NCBI GenBank assembly: GCA_016929905.1
Contig: JAFGHX010000374.1
Coordinates: 60,778 to 124,777 of the forward strand
Origin: Kiritimatiellia bacterium
Lineage (GTDB): Bacteria > Verrucomicrobiota > Kiritimatiellia > JAFGHX01
DNA: 64,000 nucleotides
Reading direction: 5' to 3'
Both the position numbers and the translations under genes were made by a program. Shown here piece after piece: positions 1 through 8,743 of the stretch; position 1 is the first letter of the stretch, and every line of letters begins with the position of its first letter. Below the pieces are notes generated by a model that worked only from the letters and a program-made list of their open reading frames with translations, was not told the origin of the DNA and did not search any database.

Positions 1-1669
1 CGTCCCGGAAATGCCGGATGGTGGACAAGACCGGGTTCGGCGCGGTCTGGCCCAGCCCGCACAGCGCGGTGTCTTTGATCTGGCGGCCGAGCACCTCGAG
101 CCGCTCGATGTCGCCTTCTTCGCCCTTGCCCGCACAGATTCGCTCGAGAATCTCGAGCATCCGTTTGGTGCCGACGCGGCAGGGCACGCATTTGCCGCAG
201 GATTCGTCCTGAACGAAATCGAGGAAGTACCGTGCGACGTCCACCATGCACGTGTCTTCGTCCATGACAATCAAGCCGCCGGACCCCATGATGGCGCCGA
301 GTTCCGTAAGGGACTCGTAGTCTACGGGCACGTTCAGGTGTTCCTTCGGGATGCAGCCGCCGGAAGGCCCGCCGATCTGCGCGGCCTTGAAGGCCTTGCC
401 GTCGGGTATGCCGCCGCCGATGTCATAGATGATGTCGCCCAGGGGGGTGCCGATCGGGATCTCGACCAGACCCGTCACGTTGACGGCGCCGGCCAGCGCA
501 AACACTTTCGTCCCTTTGCTCTTTTCCGTGCCGTAGGCGGCGTACCACTCCGCGCCGTTCAGGACGATGGCCGGGATCGCCGCGTAGGTCTCCACGTTGT
601 TCAGGGCGCTTGGCTTGCCCCAGAGTCCCTTGTTGGCCGGGAAGGGGGGGCGCGGCCGCGGCTCGCCGCGATGGCCCTCGATCGATGTCATAAGGGCCGT
701 TTCCTCGCCGCAGACAAACGCGCCGGACCCCATCCGGATTTCGAGGTCGAAGCTCAGCCCCATCCCGAGGATGTTTTCACCCAGCAGGCCGCGTTGCCGT
801 GCGTCTTCGATGGCCTTTCCCAGCCGTTCAACGGCGAGCGGGTACTCCGCCCGGACATAGACAAAGCCTTTCGAGGCGCCGATCGCATGGGCCGCGATGC
901 ACATGGCTTCGATGACGCTGTGCGGGTCGCCCTCCAGCACGCTACGGTCCATGAATGCGCCCGGGTCGCCTTCATCCCCGTTACACAGAACGAACTTTTC
1001 CGACCCCGCCGCCTTGCGGGTGAGACTCCATTTCAGCCAGGTCGGGAACCCGGCTCCGCCGCGACCGCGGAGCCCGGAACGCTTGAGCAAGTCGATGACG
1101 GCCTCCGGGCTGCTGTCCCGCAGGACTCTGGCCAGGGCCGCGTAGCCATCGCGGGCGATGTACTCTTCGATATCGAGCGGATCGATCAGCCCGCAGTTGC
1201 GCAGCACGATTTTCATCTGCTTGGCCAGAAAGGGAATGTCGGCCAGGGCGGGCACGGGCGCGCCCGTCGCGGCGTTCTTATGCAGGAGCCGCTCGACGAC
1301 CTTTCCTGCCTTCAGATGGCTGGTCACGATTTCCGACACGTCAGCAGCGGTCACGCGCTCGTAAAGGACGCCTTCCGGATAGACGGCAATCACCGGTCCG
1401 AGCGCACACGGGCCGAGGCAGCCCGTTTCAAAAACGACGGCGCGATTCTCCGCCTTCCGTTTGCGCAGTTCACGAGCGAACGCCTTCTTCACATCCAGGG
1501 CGCCGGAAGCCATGCATCCACCGCCCATGCAGATTCCCACGTAACGCCGGGTGCCGGCGCTCCCTTTGCCCTTTTGTGTGCCAAGGCGCAAGGTCAATCG
1601 CGCCTTCGCTGCCTTTCTGACCTTCTCCAGATTGGATACGCTGGTTATCTTCTTGACCCCGCTCGTCAT
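1..1669 (-). CDS. NuoF/HndC-like NADH-binding flavoprotein subunit of a hydrogenase-type complex (partial)
   Basis: The gene runs off the left edge; about 556 residues are visible. The N-terminus (residues about 40-125) is a thioredoxin-like [2Fe-2S] domain with Cys47, Cys52, Cys84 and Cys88. It is followed by the NuoF core with the NADH/FMN motifs GRGGAGFPTW and GDEGDPGAFMDRS and the GAFVCGEETAL stretch. The N3-type [4Fe-4S] motif ESCGKCVPCR lies near residue 490. This domain order is that of HndC/HydB subunits of NAD(P)-linked or bifurcating [FeFe] hydrogenases, which carry electrons between NAD(P)H and Fe-S clusters. The ATG overlaps the upstream NuoE-like stop (ATGA), so the two are translationally coupled. 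The C-terminal ferredoxin part and any hydrogenase subunit would lie outside the window, so a formate dehydrogenase partner cannot be excluded. Confidence 0.9.
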   Translation of the reverse strand, partial: MTSGVKKITSVSNLEKVRKAAKARLTLRLGTQKGKGSAGTRRYVGICMGGGCMASGALDVKKAFARELRKRKAENRAVVFETGCLGPCALGPVIAVYPEGVLYERVTAADVSEIVTSHLKAGKVVERLLHKNAATGAPVPALADIPFLAKQMKIVLRNCGLIDPLDIEEYIARDGYAALARVLRDSSPEAVIDLLKRSGLRGRGGAGFPTWLKWSLTRKAAGSEKFVLCNGDEGDPGAFMDRSVLEGDPHSVIEAMCIAAHAIGASKGFVYVRAEYPLAVERLGKAIEDARQRGLLGENILGMGLSFDLEIRMGSGAFVCGEETALMTSIEGHRGEPRPRPPFPANKGLWGKPSALNNVETYAAIPAIVLNGAEWYAAYGTEKSKGTKVFALAGAVNVTGLVEIPIGTPLGDIIYDIGGGIPDGKAFKAAQIGGPSGGCIPKEHLNVPVDYESLTELGAIMGSGGLIVMDEDTCMVDVARYFLDFVQDESCGKCVPCRVGTKRMLEILERICAGKGEEGDIERLEVLGRQIKDTALCGLGQTAPNPVLSTIRHFRD

Positions 1670-2223
1670 TTCGCTGCCTCCCTCGCCACGCGCTTCTTGC
1701 CCGCATATTGAGCCAGGATGGACTCGACCTTCGCCGGCTTGACGCGTTGATGAATGTCCGAGTCGATCATGATCACCGGCGCCAATCCGCACGCGCCGAA
1801 ACAGCGCGCGATTTCCAGTGTGAACTGTCGGTCCGGCGTCGTTTCGCCGACTTTGATTCCCAGTTTCCGCTCGATCGCCTCCAGAACCCGTCGACCACCG
1901 CGCACATAGCAAGCCGTGCCAAGGCAGACGCGAATCAGGTGCCGGCCGCGCGGCACCGTCGTGAAGAAGGAGTAGAACCCCACCACGCCGGCCACCTCGC
2001 TGTAAGGCATGCCGAGCTTGAGGCTGATGTGCTCCAGCGCCGGCTCCGGCAGGTAGCCGAACAGGGCTTGTGTCTTCTGCAGGATCGGGATCAGCGCACC
2101 GGATCCCGCGCCGTCTTGCGTCAACAGGGCATCCACCTGCCTCAAGAGCTTCCGTTCCGACGCCCGAAGCGTCCGTTTCCCACACGAGCATTGCACGGCA
2201 ATCATTCGTTTCCCCCCGGCCAT
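1666..2223 (-). CDS. NuoE/HndA-like [2Fe-2S] thioredoxin-fold subunit
   Basis: This 185-residue protein has the four NuoE cluster ligands at Cys100, Cys105, Cys141 and Cys145 (VCLGTACYV and RCFGACGLAP) after a helical N-terminal half. It is normal length for the 24-kDa subunit of complex I or the HndA subunit of hydrogenases. It passes electrons between the FMN of the NuoF partner and the rest of the complex. AAGGA lies seven bases before the ATG. It is first in the operon, behind a sigma-54 promoter at 2264-2279, with an NtrC-type two-component system directly upstream. That makes a regulated hydrogenase operon more likely than housekeeping complex I. Confidence 0.9.
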   Translation of the reverse strand: MAGGKRMIAVQCSCGKRTLRASERKLLRQVDALLTQDGAGSGALIPILQKTQALFGYLPEPALEHISLKLGMPYSEVAGVVGFYSFFTTVPRGRHLIRVCLGTACYVRGGRRVLEAIERKLGIKVGETTPDRQFTLEIARCFGACGLAPVIMIDSDIHQRVKPAKVESILAQYAGKKRVAREAAK

Positions 2224-2556
2224 TGGCAGTCCTTCTGTGAAAGTTTTGACAATAGCCGTTCATAGCATTTTGCGTGCCAGGTCGGGCGGGCGGGCGCAAA
2301 GAACAGAAGGATGCGGCTTCGGCGGGCGGCGTATCGCCACTCCGCGGCATTTAGGCCGCATCGCCGGAGAGGGCGGCGGCCTGACCCGTGGGCGGGCGGG
2401 GTCTATTGCGCCAAGCCGCCGCCCGGAGGTGGGTAATTTTGTGCCAGGCGGGACAACCGCGAATAGTGGCGAATGCACGCGAATGCGGCCGGAGGACTCA
2501 TGAGCGGAAGGCGGGACTGGCAACGCACCCGAAGCCACATTCGCGTCCATTCGCGT
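2224..2556. other. intergenic region with sigma-54 promoter and an inverted word repeat
   Basis: There is no gene in these 333 bases. They hold the sigma-54 promoter at 2264-2279 and, from 2455 to 2568, an imperfect inverted repeat built from CGCGAATG words. The rest shows no recognisable signal. Confidence 0.6.
2264..2279 (-). promoter_or_regulatory. sigma-54 promoter of the NuoE/NuoF operon
   Basis: On the minus strand the sequence reads TGGCACGCAAAATGCT. It matches the -24/-12 consensus TGGCACGNNNNTTGCW at all but one position, with correct GG-to-GC spacing. Transcription would start near 2253, giving a leader of about 30 bases before the NuoE start. The adjacent NtrC-type regulator is the obvious candidate activator. 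Confidence 0.75.
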
Positions 2557-2568
2557 TCATTCGCGGTT
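2455..2568. repeat. inverted repeat of CGCGAATG-type words (copy 1)
   Basis: The left arm (2455-2488) and right arm (2535-2568) are about 28/34 complementary and consist of degenerate repeats of the word CGCGAATG. The same word element occurs again at 50266-50451, which marks it as an interspersed family. Confidence 0.75.
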
Positions 2569-3942
2569 CCCTTTTTCGGAGTTGGCGGGGTCGGCGTCGT
2601 CGATGGCATAGCGGCGGATCTTTTCGCGAAGCGTCTTGCGGTTGATGCCGAGGTATTCGGCCGCCTTGCTCTTGTGGCCTTCGAATTGCTTGAGCGCCCG
2701 GATGATTTCGAGCCGCTCCACCTCGGCGAGGCGTCCGCCGGGTGCGGGGTCGGACGGGGCGGCGAGGGCCAGCCCGTAGTAGAGCAGATCGCAGGGTTCG
2801 ATCACGTCGCCATCCGCCATCACGACGGCGCGCTCGATGGCGTTCTCCAATTCGCGCACGTTGCCGGGCCAGTCATGGCCTTCCAGCGCGCGCAGCGCTT
2901 CCGCGGAGATGCCGCCGATCTCCTTCTTGCGGCGTGCGCAGTATTTTTTGAGAAAGTGTTCGGCCAGCAGGGGGATATCCTCCCGCCGCTGCCGCAGCGG
3001 CGGGATATGGATGGGGATGACGCTGAGCCGGTAGAAAAGGTCTTCTTTGAATCGGCCCTGTTTCATTTCTTCCTGCAGGTCCTTGTTGGTGGCGGCGATG
3101 ATGCGGACGTCGACCTCGACGATCTGCGAGCTGCCGACCTTGACGATCTGGCGTTCCTGGATGACGCGCAGGAGTTTGCCTTGAATGTTCGGGCCGACAT
3201 TCGCGACTTCATCGAGGAAGATGGTCCCGCCGTTCGCGAGCTCGAACTTGCCGTGCTTGGTTTCGGTCGCGCCGGTGAACGCGCCTTTCACGTGGCCGAA
3301 CAGCTCGCTTTCGAAGAGCGTCTCGACCAGCGCGCCGCAGTCGACAACGACAAACGGCTTGTCCCGGCGATGGCTGTGCGTGTGCATGGCGCGTGCGATC
3401 AGCTCTTTGCCAACCCCGGTTTCCCCGCAGATCAGGACGGTACTGTCGGACGGCGCGACTTTCCGAACGACCTCGGCCACGTTTTTCATGGCGGAGGCTT
3501 GTCCCACAATCCCCACCGATTGCGTCAGGTCGTCCAGTTCCCGGCGCAGGCAGACGTTTTCGATGGCGAGTTTTCGCCTGTCGGCGGCCCGCAGGGCGAT
3601 GGCGGCCAGCGTCTCGGGCGTGAACGGTTTGGGCAGGAAATCATAGGCCCCGCGCCGCATGGCTTCGACCGCCGTCTCGATGTTGGCGAAGCCGGTGATG
3701 ACGACCACGACGGCGTCGGGGTCGTATTCCTTCAGTTCGGCGAGGACCGCCATGCCGTCGATGCCGGGCATGCGCAAGTCCAGGATGATCAAGTCGAATG
3801 CCTCGCGGCGGGCCATTTCGAGCCCCTGGTTCCCGTTCACGGCCGTTTGGACCCTGTACCCCTCGTCGGCCAGGGTTTGGCGGCAGCCCTCGCGCATGGA
3901 CTCTTCGTCGTCGATGACCAGGACTTTGATGTTGTTCGGCAT
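2557..3942 (-). CDS. NtrC-family sigma-54-dependent response regulator
   Basis: This 461-residue protein has a receiver domain (1-120) with the acidic pair at 11-12 and phospho-acceptor Asp55 in LDLRMPG. A sigma-54 AAA+ domain follows, with Walker A GETGVGKE at 173-180 and an intact GAFTGA loop at 220-225. A Fis-type helix-turn-helix is at the end. The start was chosen at AAGGAG with eight-base spacing; an in-frame ATG at 3963 lacks a comparable site. It begins just after the histidine kinase stop, forming a two-gene operon. Its position beside a sigma-54-driven hydrogenase operon suggests it activates that operon, which is an inference. Confidence 0.92.
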   Translation of the reverse strand: MPNNIKVLVIDDEESMREGCRQTLADEGYRVQTAVNGNQGLEMARREAFDLIILDLRMPGIDGMAVLAELKEYDPDAVVVVITGFANIETAVEAMRRGAYDFLPKPFTPETLAAIALRAADRRKLAIENVCLRRELDDLTQSVGIVGQASAMKNVAEVVRKVAPSDSTVLICGETGVGKELIARAMHTHSHRRDKPFVVVDCGALVETLFESELFGHVKGAFTGATETKHGKFELANGGTIFLDEVANVGPNIQGKLLRVIQERQIVKVGSSQIVEVDVRIIAATNKDLQEEMKQGRFKEDLFYRLSVIPIHIPPLRQRREDIPLLAEHFLKKYCARRKKEIGGISAEALRALEGHDWPGNVRELENAIERAVVMADGDVIEPCDLLYYGLALAAPSDPAPGGRLAEVERLEIIRALKQFEGHKSKAAEYLGINRKTLREKIRRYAIDDADPANSEKGNRE

Positions 3943-3965
3943 GCGTGCCGCTCCTTGCCCCATGT

Positions 3966-5888
3966 TCAATTCCGCCTCCCGGCCGCCGGCAGGCTGACGA
4001 CGAAGGTGGTGCCTTCGCCGACCCGGCTCGTGACGGTGATGGTTCCGCCGTGCGCCTCGACGATGCCGTGGCTGATCGAGAGGCCCAGCCCGGTGCCGCG
4101 GCCGACCTCCTTGGTCGTGAAGAACGGTTCGAACAGGCGGTCCAGGTCTTCGGGCGGGATGCCGCAGCCCGTATCCCGGAACGAGACGTTCACGCGACCC
4201 TGGCTGCTCTTTTCCGACCGGATCCTCAGCGTGCCTTTTCCGTTCATGGCTTCGGCGGCATTCATGACGAGGTTGACGAAGACCTGTTGGATCTGGCCCG
4301 CATCGACCAGGACCTGAGCCGGCTCCCGCTGGAGTTGCCTCTCGATCGTGATATTGTGGAAGATCGCCTGGTTTTCGACAAGCGCAAGTGAGTCCTCGAT
4401 GAGTGTGGCCATGTCGGCGGGTTCCGGTTTCGGTTCGCGCCGGCGCGCGAAGTCGAGCAGGCCGCGCACGATGGCCTGGCATCGTTCCGCATCCCTGGCA
4501 ATGCGCTGAAGGTTTTCGCGCTCCAGGCTTTCGGCCGGCGCCTTCTTCAGCAGCAGCCGGCCGAGCAGGAGGATGCCGCCGAGCGGGTTGTTCAGCTCAT
4601 GCGCCACCCCGGCGGCGAGCCGGCCGATCATGGCGAGCCGCTCGGCCTTGCTGATCTCTTCCTGCGCGCGCCGGCGCAGCCGTTCGTCCCGCTCCTGGAT
4701 GGAGGCGGCCATGGCGTTGAAAGCGGAACCCAGCTCCCCGATTTCGCGGGTGGCGGGATTCGGCCGCACGCGCCGCGCCATGGAGCCGGCGGCGAACTCG
4801 CGCGTCGCGCCGATCAGTTCGCCCACGGGCCGCGTGAGGGACCGGGTCAGCAGGAATCCGACCGCCACCGCGAGTACAGCCCCGCCCGCGGCGATCCCGA
4901 CGAAGGACCAGAGGGCGCGGCGCCGCATGTCGGCGAATCGTCTTTCGAGCAGGCCGACATAGAGCATGCCGATGATATCGCCTGCCAGGTTGCGGATCGG
5001 TTCATAGGCCGTGACGTACCAGCCGTGCACGACAAAGGCGCGTTCGATCCAGGGGCGGCCGTGAACGAGGACCGAATCGTGGACTTCTTCTGAGACGCGT
5101 GTGCCGATGGCGCGTTCGCCGTCGCGGGTGCGGACGTTGGTCGCGATGCGCAGATCCCCTTGAAAGATCGTCGCGGTTCCCTCGTCCTTACCCGCATAGA
5201 TCTCCCCCTGATAGACCGTATCCTTGATCTTGTCGACGAGGGTCTCGTCCCGGTTCAGGAGTCTGCCCCCGCAGAGCACGGCCAGGATTCGGCCTTCGGC
5301 GTCGAGAACGGGCGCGGCCGCGAGCCACACGAGGCCGGAGGTCGCCTCCCGGCGCGGCGAGGGTTTCGCGCGCGGCGTATCGATCACGCGGATGCGCGCG
5401 CGCTCGGCAAGCGCGGCGCCCTCCTTCACGAGCGCCTCGTGCGGGGCGAGCTCGGTCGAGACCACGGCGTCCTTTCGCGACACCGCCGCCCGAATGACCG
5501 GCATGGCCCACAGGAGCTCGCCCTCGGCACCGGGCCCGTGCGGGCGCATCATGACGCGCCCGTCCTCGCCGGCCAGCGTGAGGAAGTCCAGCCCTTCCGC
5601 CCGGCAGATGGTTTCGAGGTTGGCGGCAACGGGCGTGAGGTCTCCTGCCGCGAGCGATTCCTGAAGGAAGAAGCGGCCGGCGGTGTGGCGCACGGCCTCG
5701 CGCGTGCTGCCCATGCCCTGCTCGTAGATCACGCGCGCCGAGTTCAGGTCGAGCCGCACCTTGTCTTGCGCCTGGTTCATGATCGCGCGGCCGACCATCC
5801 GGACCCCGACCAGCGTCGCGATCGCGCCGCAGATGAGAATGACGGTGAGGAACCCACCGACCAGTCGGGTTTGTAATGCCAGTTTCAT
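3966..5888 (-). CDS. membrane sensor histidine kinase (Cache-HAMP-HisKA-HATPase)
   Basis: This 640-residue kinase has transmembrane helices near residues 9-29 and 305-325 that flank a periplasmic Cache-like sensor region. A HAMP linker, a HisKA dimerisation helix with phospho-acceptor His430 in GVAHELNNPL and a HATPase domain (NLVMNAAEA, DTGCGIP, GTGLGLSI) follow. It should phosphorylate the NtrC-type regulator encoded directly downstream. The start at 5888 was preferred over an upstream in-frame codon because it puts the first helix right after a short basic N-terminus and has GAGAGG upstream. The ligand cannot be read from the sequence. Linkage to hydrogenase genes makes a redox or gas-related signal plausible. 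Confidence 0.9.
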   Translation of the reverse strand: MKLALQTRLVGGFLTVILICGAIATLVGVRMVGRAIMNQAQDKVRLDLNSARVIYEQGMGSTREAVRHTAGRFFLQESLAAGDLTPVAANLETICRAEGLDFLTLAGEDGRVMMRPHGPGAEGELLWAMPVIRAAVSRKDAVVSTELAPHEALVKEGAALAERARIRVIDTPRAKPSPRREATSGLVWLAAAPVLDAEGRILAVLCGGRLLNRDETLVDKIKDTVYQGEIYAGKDEGTATIFQGDLRIATNVRTRDGERAIGTRVSEEVHDSVLVHGRPWIERAFVVHGWYVTAYEPIRNLAGDIIGMLYVGLLERRFADMRRRALWSFVGIAAGGAVLAVAVGFLLTRSLTRPVGELIGATREFAAGSMARRVRPNPATREIGELGSAFNAMAASIQERDERLRRRAQEEISKAERLAMIGRLAAGVAHELNNPLGGILLLGRLLLKKAPAESLERENLQRIARDAERCQAIVRGLLDFARRREPKPEPADMATLIEDSLALVENQAIFHNITIERQLQREPAQVLVDAGQIQQVFVNLVMNAAEAMNGKGTLRIRSEKSSQGRVNVSFRDTGCGIPPEDLDRLFEPFFTTKEVGRGTGLGLSISHGIVEAHGGTITVTSRVGEGTTFVVSLPAAGRRN

Positions 5889-5928
5889 CCGGCCGCAGTC
5901 CTCTCTTGCGGGTGTCGCCTGCAATCCA

Positions 5929-5969
5929 GAGGTCACAACTCAGCGGTCAGACCTTTGACGTGTGACCTG
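5929..5969. repeat. short GGTCA-word repeat with terminal inverted ends
   Basis: A degenerate string of GGTCA/TGACC words has perfect 7-bp inverted ends (GGTCACA at 5931-5937, TGTGACC at 5961-5967). It resembles the GAGGTCA-word repeats at 43231-43302 and 46119-46150. Confidence 0.5.
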
Positions 5970-6034
5970 CTCCAGAACCCGCCTTCGCCTGGGGCCTCAG
6001 AAGCGTCAAGTCCCTGGGGCGAAACCGCCAGGAC

Positions 6035-7771
6035 CTATAGCATGCCGGCGCCTTCCGAGTCAAACCGGGCCGTCCGGAGCAGTTCGAAGTTGCAGATACG
6101 CACTTGCGGAAATCCGTCCGGATCCAGAAGCAGTTGTCCCGAATTGTCCAGAGACAGCAGGAGGTGATTTCCCCGCAGATTGAGGTCCTCGATGCCGATC
6201 GACGCGAGGCGGTCTCTCACCTTTCGCATCAAGTCGAGGTACGCGGTCTTGCTGAGCAGGCCCTGCCGCAAGGCATGCAACGCGTCGATGCCCTGGTAGT
6301 AGTCGCTGTCCTGTACGGCGAGGAGTTCGTCGGGTTTGTTCCAATACCCCCAGATGACGATGTACTCGCGGTCCTCCCGGAGTACCGGCATGCCCTCGGG
6401 CGAGAGGAGGTGCCTGTGGCTTTCGTAGCGGCTGCGGTCCTCGAGCGACTGCAGCGTTCGGGCCTGGTGCCCCGTCATGTAGATCGCGCGGGGATAGGTG
6501 GTGGGGACGCCGCGCCGGCTGAGCGCGAAGCTGACGGCCACCTCTTCGAACGGGCTGTTGTAGCCGTGTTCGAGGATGGACTTCTCGTCGGGTTTGAACG
6601 GGTCCACGTCCGGCTGCTGGCCCACGCGTGAGAGTTTCCACACGAGGTGAATGTTGTCTTTGGTCACGGTATGGTGAACGTGGTCCGTGGCCGACAGGCG
6701 GGTGCGCGGCGTATGGCGCCAGCGCTCGGGCAGGAAGTAATCGAAGAGGGTGGGGTCTTTGCCCACGACCCACAGCGCGCCGCCCGTACTCTCAGCCGGC
6801 CCGTACACGTAGTGCACGCCGAAGATGCTGACGCAGCCGACGCGCGGCGAAGCCGCCGGCGCCGCGGTAGCTTCGAACCGATGCGCCTGGCGCCTCAGAT
6901 ACTCCGTGCGCCTTTCCTTTCTCACGCGCGTCTCGCGTTCCGGCGTTCGCTGCAGGAGTTCGAAGTCCACGATGGCGTGTGCAATGCGGCCGGTCCTGTC
7001 CCGGAGCACGCCGCCCTCGCGACCCGGCCGCACGATAATGTGCTGGGGTTTCCGGTCCGTGACCTGGAAGCCCTTCGCCCTCATCTCCCGCTCGACCTGG
7101 AGCGTAAGCGTCTGCATCGTCTCGGTGTCGACGGCCCCTCTTCGGCAGGCTTCGGCCAGGTCGATGCCGTCGATCCATTCGTAGATCACGGCGTAAGGCC
7201 GGAACATATCGATCACGATTTCCGTGTGGTTCCGGATCTTGGCCTGCATCTTGTATTCCCGGCGGCCGGTCTGCCACAGTTCGACCCGCCGTGACGGGAC
7301 GTAGATGGCCAGGGGTTTGTGTGTGAGGATTCTGCCCGGCGACTCGCGCCGGGCCTCCCGCATTTCGATGACCAGCGAGAATTCTTCGTAGGGGCTGTTG
7401 AACTCCGCGCCCGTCAACTCCTCGTGCGTCTCTTCACCCGGCACGTCCTGGCCCATCCGGTTCCACTTCAGCACGATATCCTTGTCCCGGCCGTTGACCG
7501 ATTTGGTCTTCACCCGGTAGATGGTGCTGGAACCGGTGTAGCCGCTGTTGTGCCCGAACAGCTTCTGGGAGTGCGCGCGGAACCAATCGTCGTCGGACCA
7601 GAAGTTTTCCGGCATCAGGTTCTCGGCGAACGGCAGTCCGTGACCCGTCACGTACAGATCGTCGCCGGTCGGCAGTTCCACCAGCAGGTAGTCCACGGCG
7701 AGCACGCGGGTCGGGCGCCGGGCGATGGGCCGTTTCCCGTTTGTGCCCGCGGATGTGCCGGAGGCCTTCAT
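6035..7771 (-). CDS. duplicated protein-kinase-like protein of unknown function
   Basis: I recognise no named family for this 578-residue protein. It is an internal duplication: half one (about 60-280) and half two (about 340-570) share aligned signatures. VLKWNR with Lys102 matches VWKLSR with Lys379; NSPYEE (125-130) matches NSPFEE (405-410). DRKPQH (239-244) matches the region around EDLNLRGNH (528-536), and VDFELLQRT matches CNFELLRTA. The order Lys, Glu-rich motif, HxD-like loop and DFG-like DFE is that of a protein-kinase fold. In half two the DFG Asp is replaced by Asn561, suggesting an inactive copy. Its ATG overlaps the stop of the HD hydrolase gene (ATGA), so the two are co-translated. 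Confidence 0.6.
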   Translation of the reverse strand: MKASGTSAGTNGKRPIARRPTRVLAVDYLLVELPTGDDLYVTGHGLPFAENLMPENFWSDDDWFRAHSQKLFGHNSGYTGSSTIYRVKTKSVNGRDKDIVLKWNRMGQDVPGEETHEELTGAEFNSPYEEFSLVIEMREARRESPGRILTHKPLAIYVPSRRVELWQTGRREYKMQAKIRNHTEIVIDMFRPYAVIYEWIDGIDLAEACRRGAVDTETMQTLTLQVEREMRAKGFQVTDRKPQHIIVRPGREGGVLRDRTGRIAHAIVDFELLQRTPERETRVRKERRTEYLRRQAHRFEATAAPAASPRVGCVSIFGVHYVYGPAESTGGALWVVGKDPTLFDYFLPERWRHTPRTRLSATDHVHHTVTKDNIHLVWKLSRVGQQPDVDPFKPDEKSILEHGYNSPFEEVAVSFALSRRGVPTTYPRAIYMTGHQARTLQSLEDRSRYESHRHLLSPEGMPVLREDREYIVIWGYWNKPDELLAVQDSDYYQGIDALHALRQGLLSKTAYLDLMRKVRDRLASIGIEDLNLRGNHLLLSLDNSGQLLLDPDGFPQVRICNFELLRTARFDSEGAGML

Positions 7772-8574
7772 GCGGAGTTCCGATCCGGCCGGTCGTTGAG
7801 CCGGGCCGTCACGTAGCGGCGCGCGTTTCTTCCCAGCCGTTGAAGGCGGGGGTCGCCGTCCAGCCGGTGGAGGATGCGCGCGAGAATGTTGCGGTCCGCG
7901 ACGCGGCGCAGGGCCGGGGCATAATTCAGGTCGTAGACCCAGGACAACTGCATCAGCAGCAGGTCGCCCAGCGACCGGACGGCGGGCAGGGAGCAGCTTC
8001 GCCGGGTCTCCATCTCGCGGATGAGTCGCGCGGAAACCAGCCGCCGGGGCCGGACGCCCGGGAGCATGCGGGACAGATCGCGAAACCCGTCGCGTTCGAC
8101 GGCGTCAAGCACGACTCGAAAGATGTCGAGCTTGTCGGCGTCGCGGACCATGCGCAGCAGCGGGAGGCTCCGGGCAGGGACGTCTTCGGGGATGACGCGC
8201 CGGTTGTGGTAGCGGATGCCGTCGAGGATGGCGTGGCGTTCGGCGGTTCGCAGGCCCCGAAGCCAGCGCGCGTGCGACACCACGGCCCAGCCGCGCTCGC
8301 CGTGGTCGACCGCGCTGGAATCGGAGAACGAGTTGGTCTCGGTGAACTGGGAGAACCGGCCGATATCGTGCAGCAGGCCGAGCGCCTCGGCGGCATGCCG
8401 TCGGGCGGCCGGCCACGCGAGATCGGCGCTCAGCGCCCGCGCCTCGCCCGCCACCCGCCGCGAGTGGTCCGCCTTAAGCCGCAGAAACGGGTGAAGCCCC
8501 TTGCCGTCCTGCCGGAAGCCGGCGACATAGCGGTCAAAGGCGTTCCCCAACTCGGCAAGCTCCTTCCGGGTCAT
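7768..8574 (-). CDS. HD-domain metal-dependent phosphohydrolase
   Basis: This 268-residue protein has the HD superfamily ligands: His37 in KADHSRRV, the doublet His69-Asp70 in LLHDIGRF, and a distal Asp in MVRDADKLDI. Such enzymes hydrolyse nucleotides or other phosphoesters with divalent metals. The start at 8574 was chosen for the close GGAG. An upstream in-frame ATG would extend into the opposing gene. It is followed with a 4-base overlap by the duplicated kinase-like gene, so the two probably work together. The substrate is unknown. Confidence 0.8.
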   Translation of the reverse strand: MTRKELAELGNAFDRYVAGFRQDGKGLHPFLRLKADHSRRVAGEARALSADLAWPAARRHAAEALGLLHDIGRFSQFTETNSFSDSSAVDHGERGWAVVSHARWLRGLRTAERHAILDGIRYHNRRVIPEDVPARSLPLLRMVRDADKLDIFRVVLDAVERDGFRDLSRMLPGVRPRRLVSARLIREMETRRSCSLPAVRSLGDLLLMQLSWVYDLNYAPALRRVADRNILARILHRLDGDPRLQRLGRNARRYVTARLNDRPDRNSA

Positions 8575-8612
8575 GGCCGCTCCGGTCCCTCCTCTGGCGG
8601 ATTCTCCTCTTC

Positions 8613-8641
8613 TTGACCATGTTCTACAAGCAGGATAAAGT
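8613..8641 (+). promoter_or_regulatory. sigma-70-type promoter for the RamA-like operon
   Basis: TTGACC and TAAAGT are separated by 17 bases and point toward the RamA-like gene, leaving a leader of about 95 bases. It lies in the divergent gap between the HD hydrolase and the RamA-like gene. Confidence 0.5.
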
Positions 8642-8743
8642 TGAAAGAGCCGAACTTCAAGAGGCTTCTTGGAGGCAAGGGTAGCGGGCAACAGGATGCC
8701 GGACGCGGTGAGCCCGTGCCGGAACGGGAGGGGGAACTGAGCC

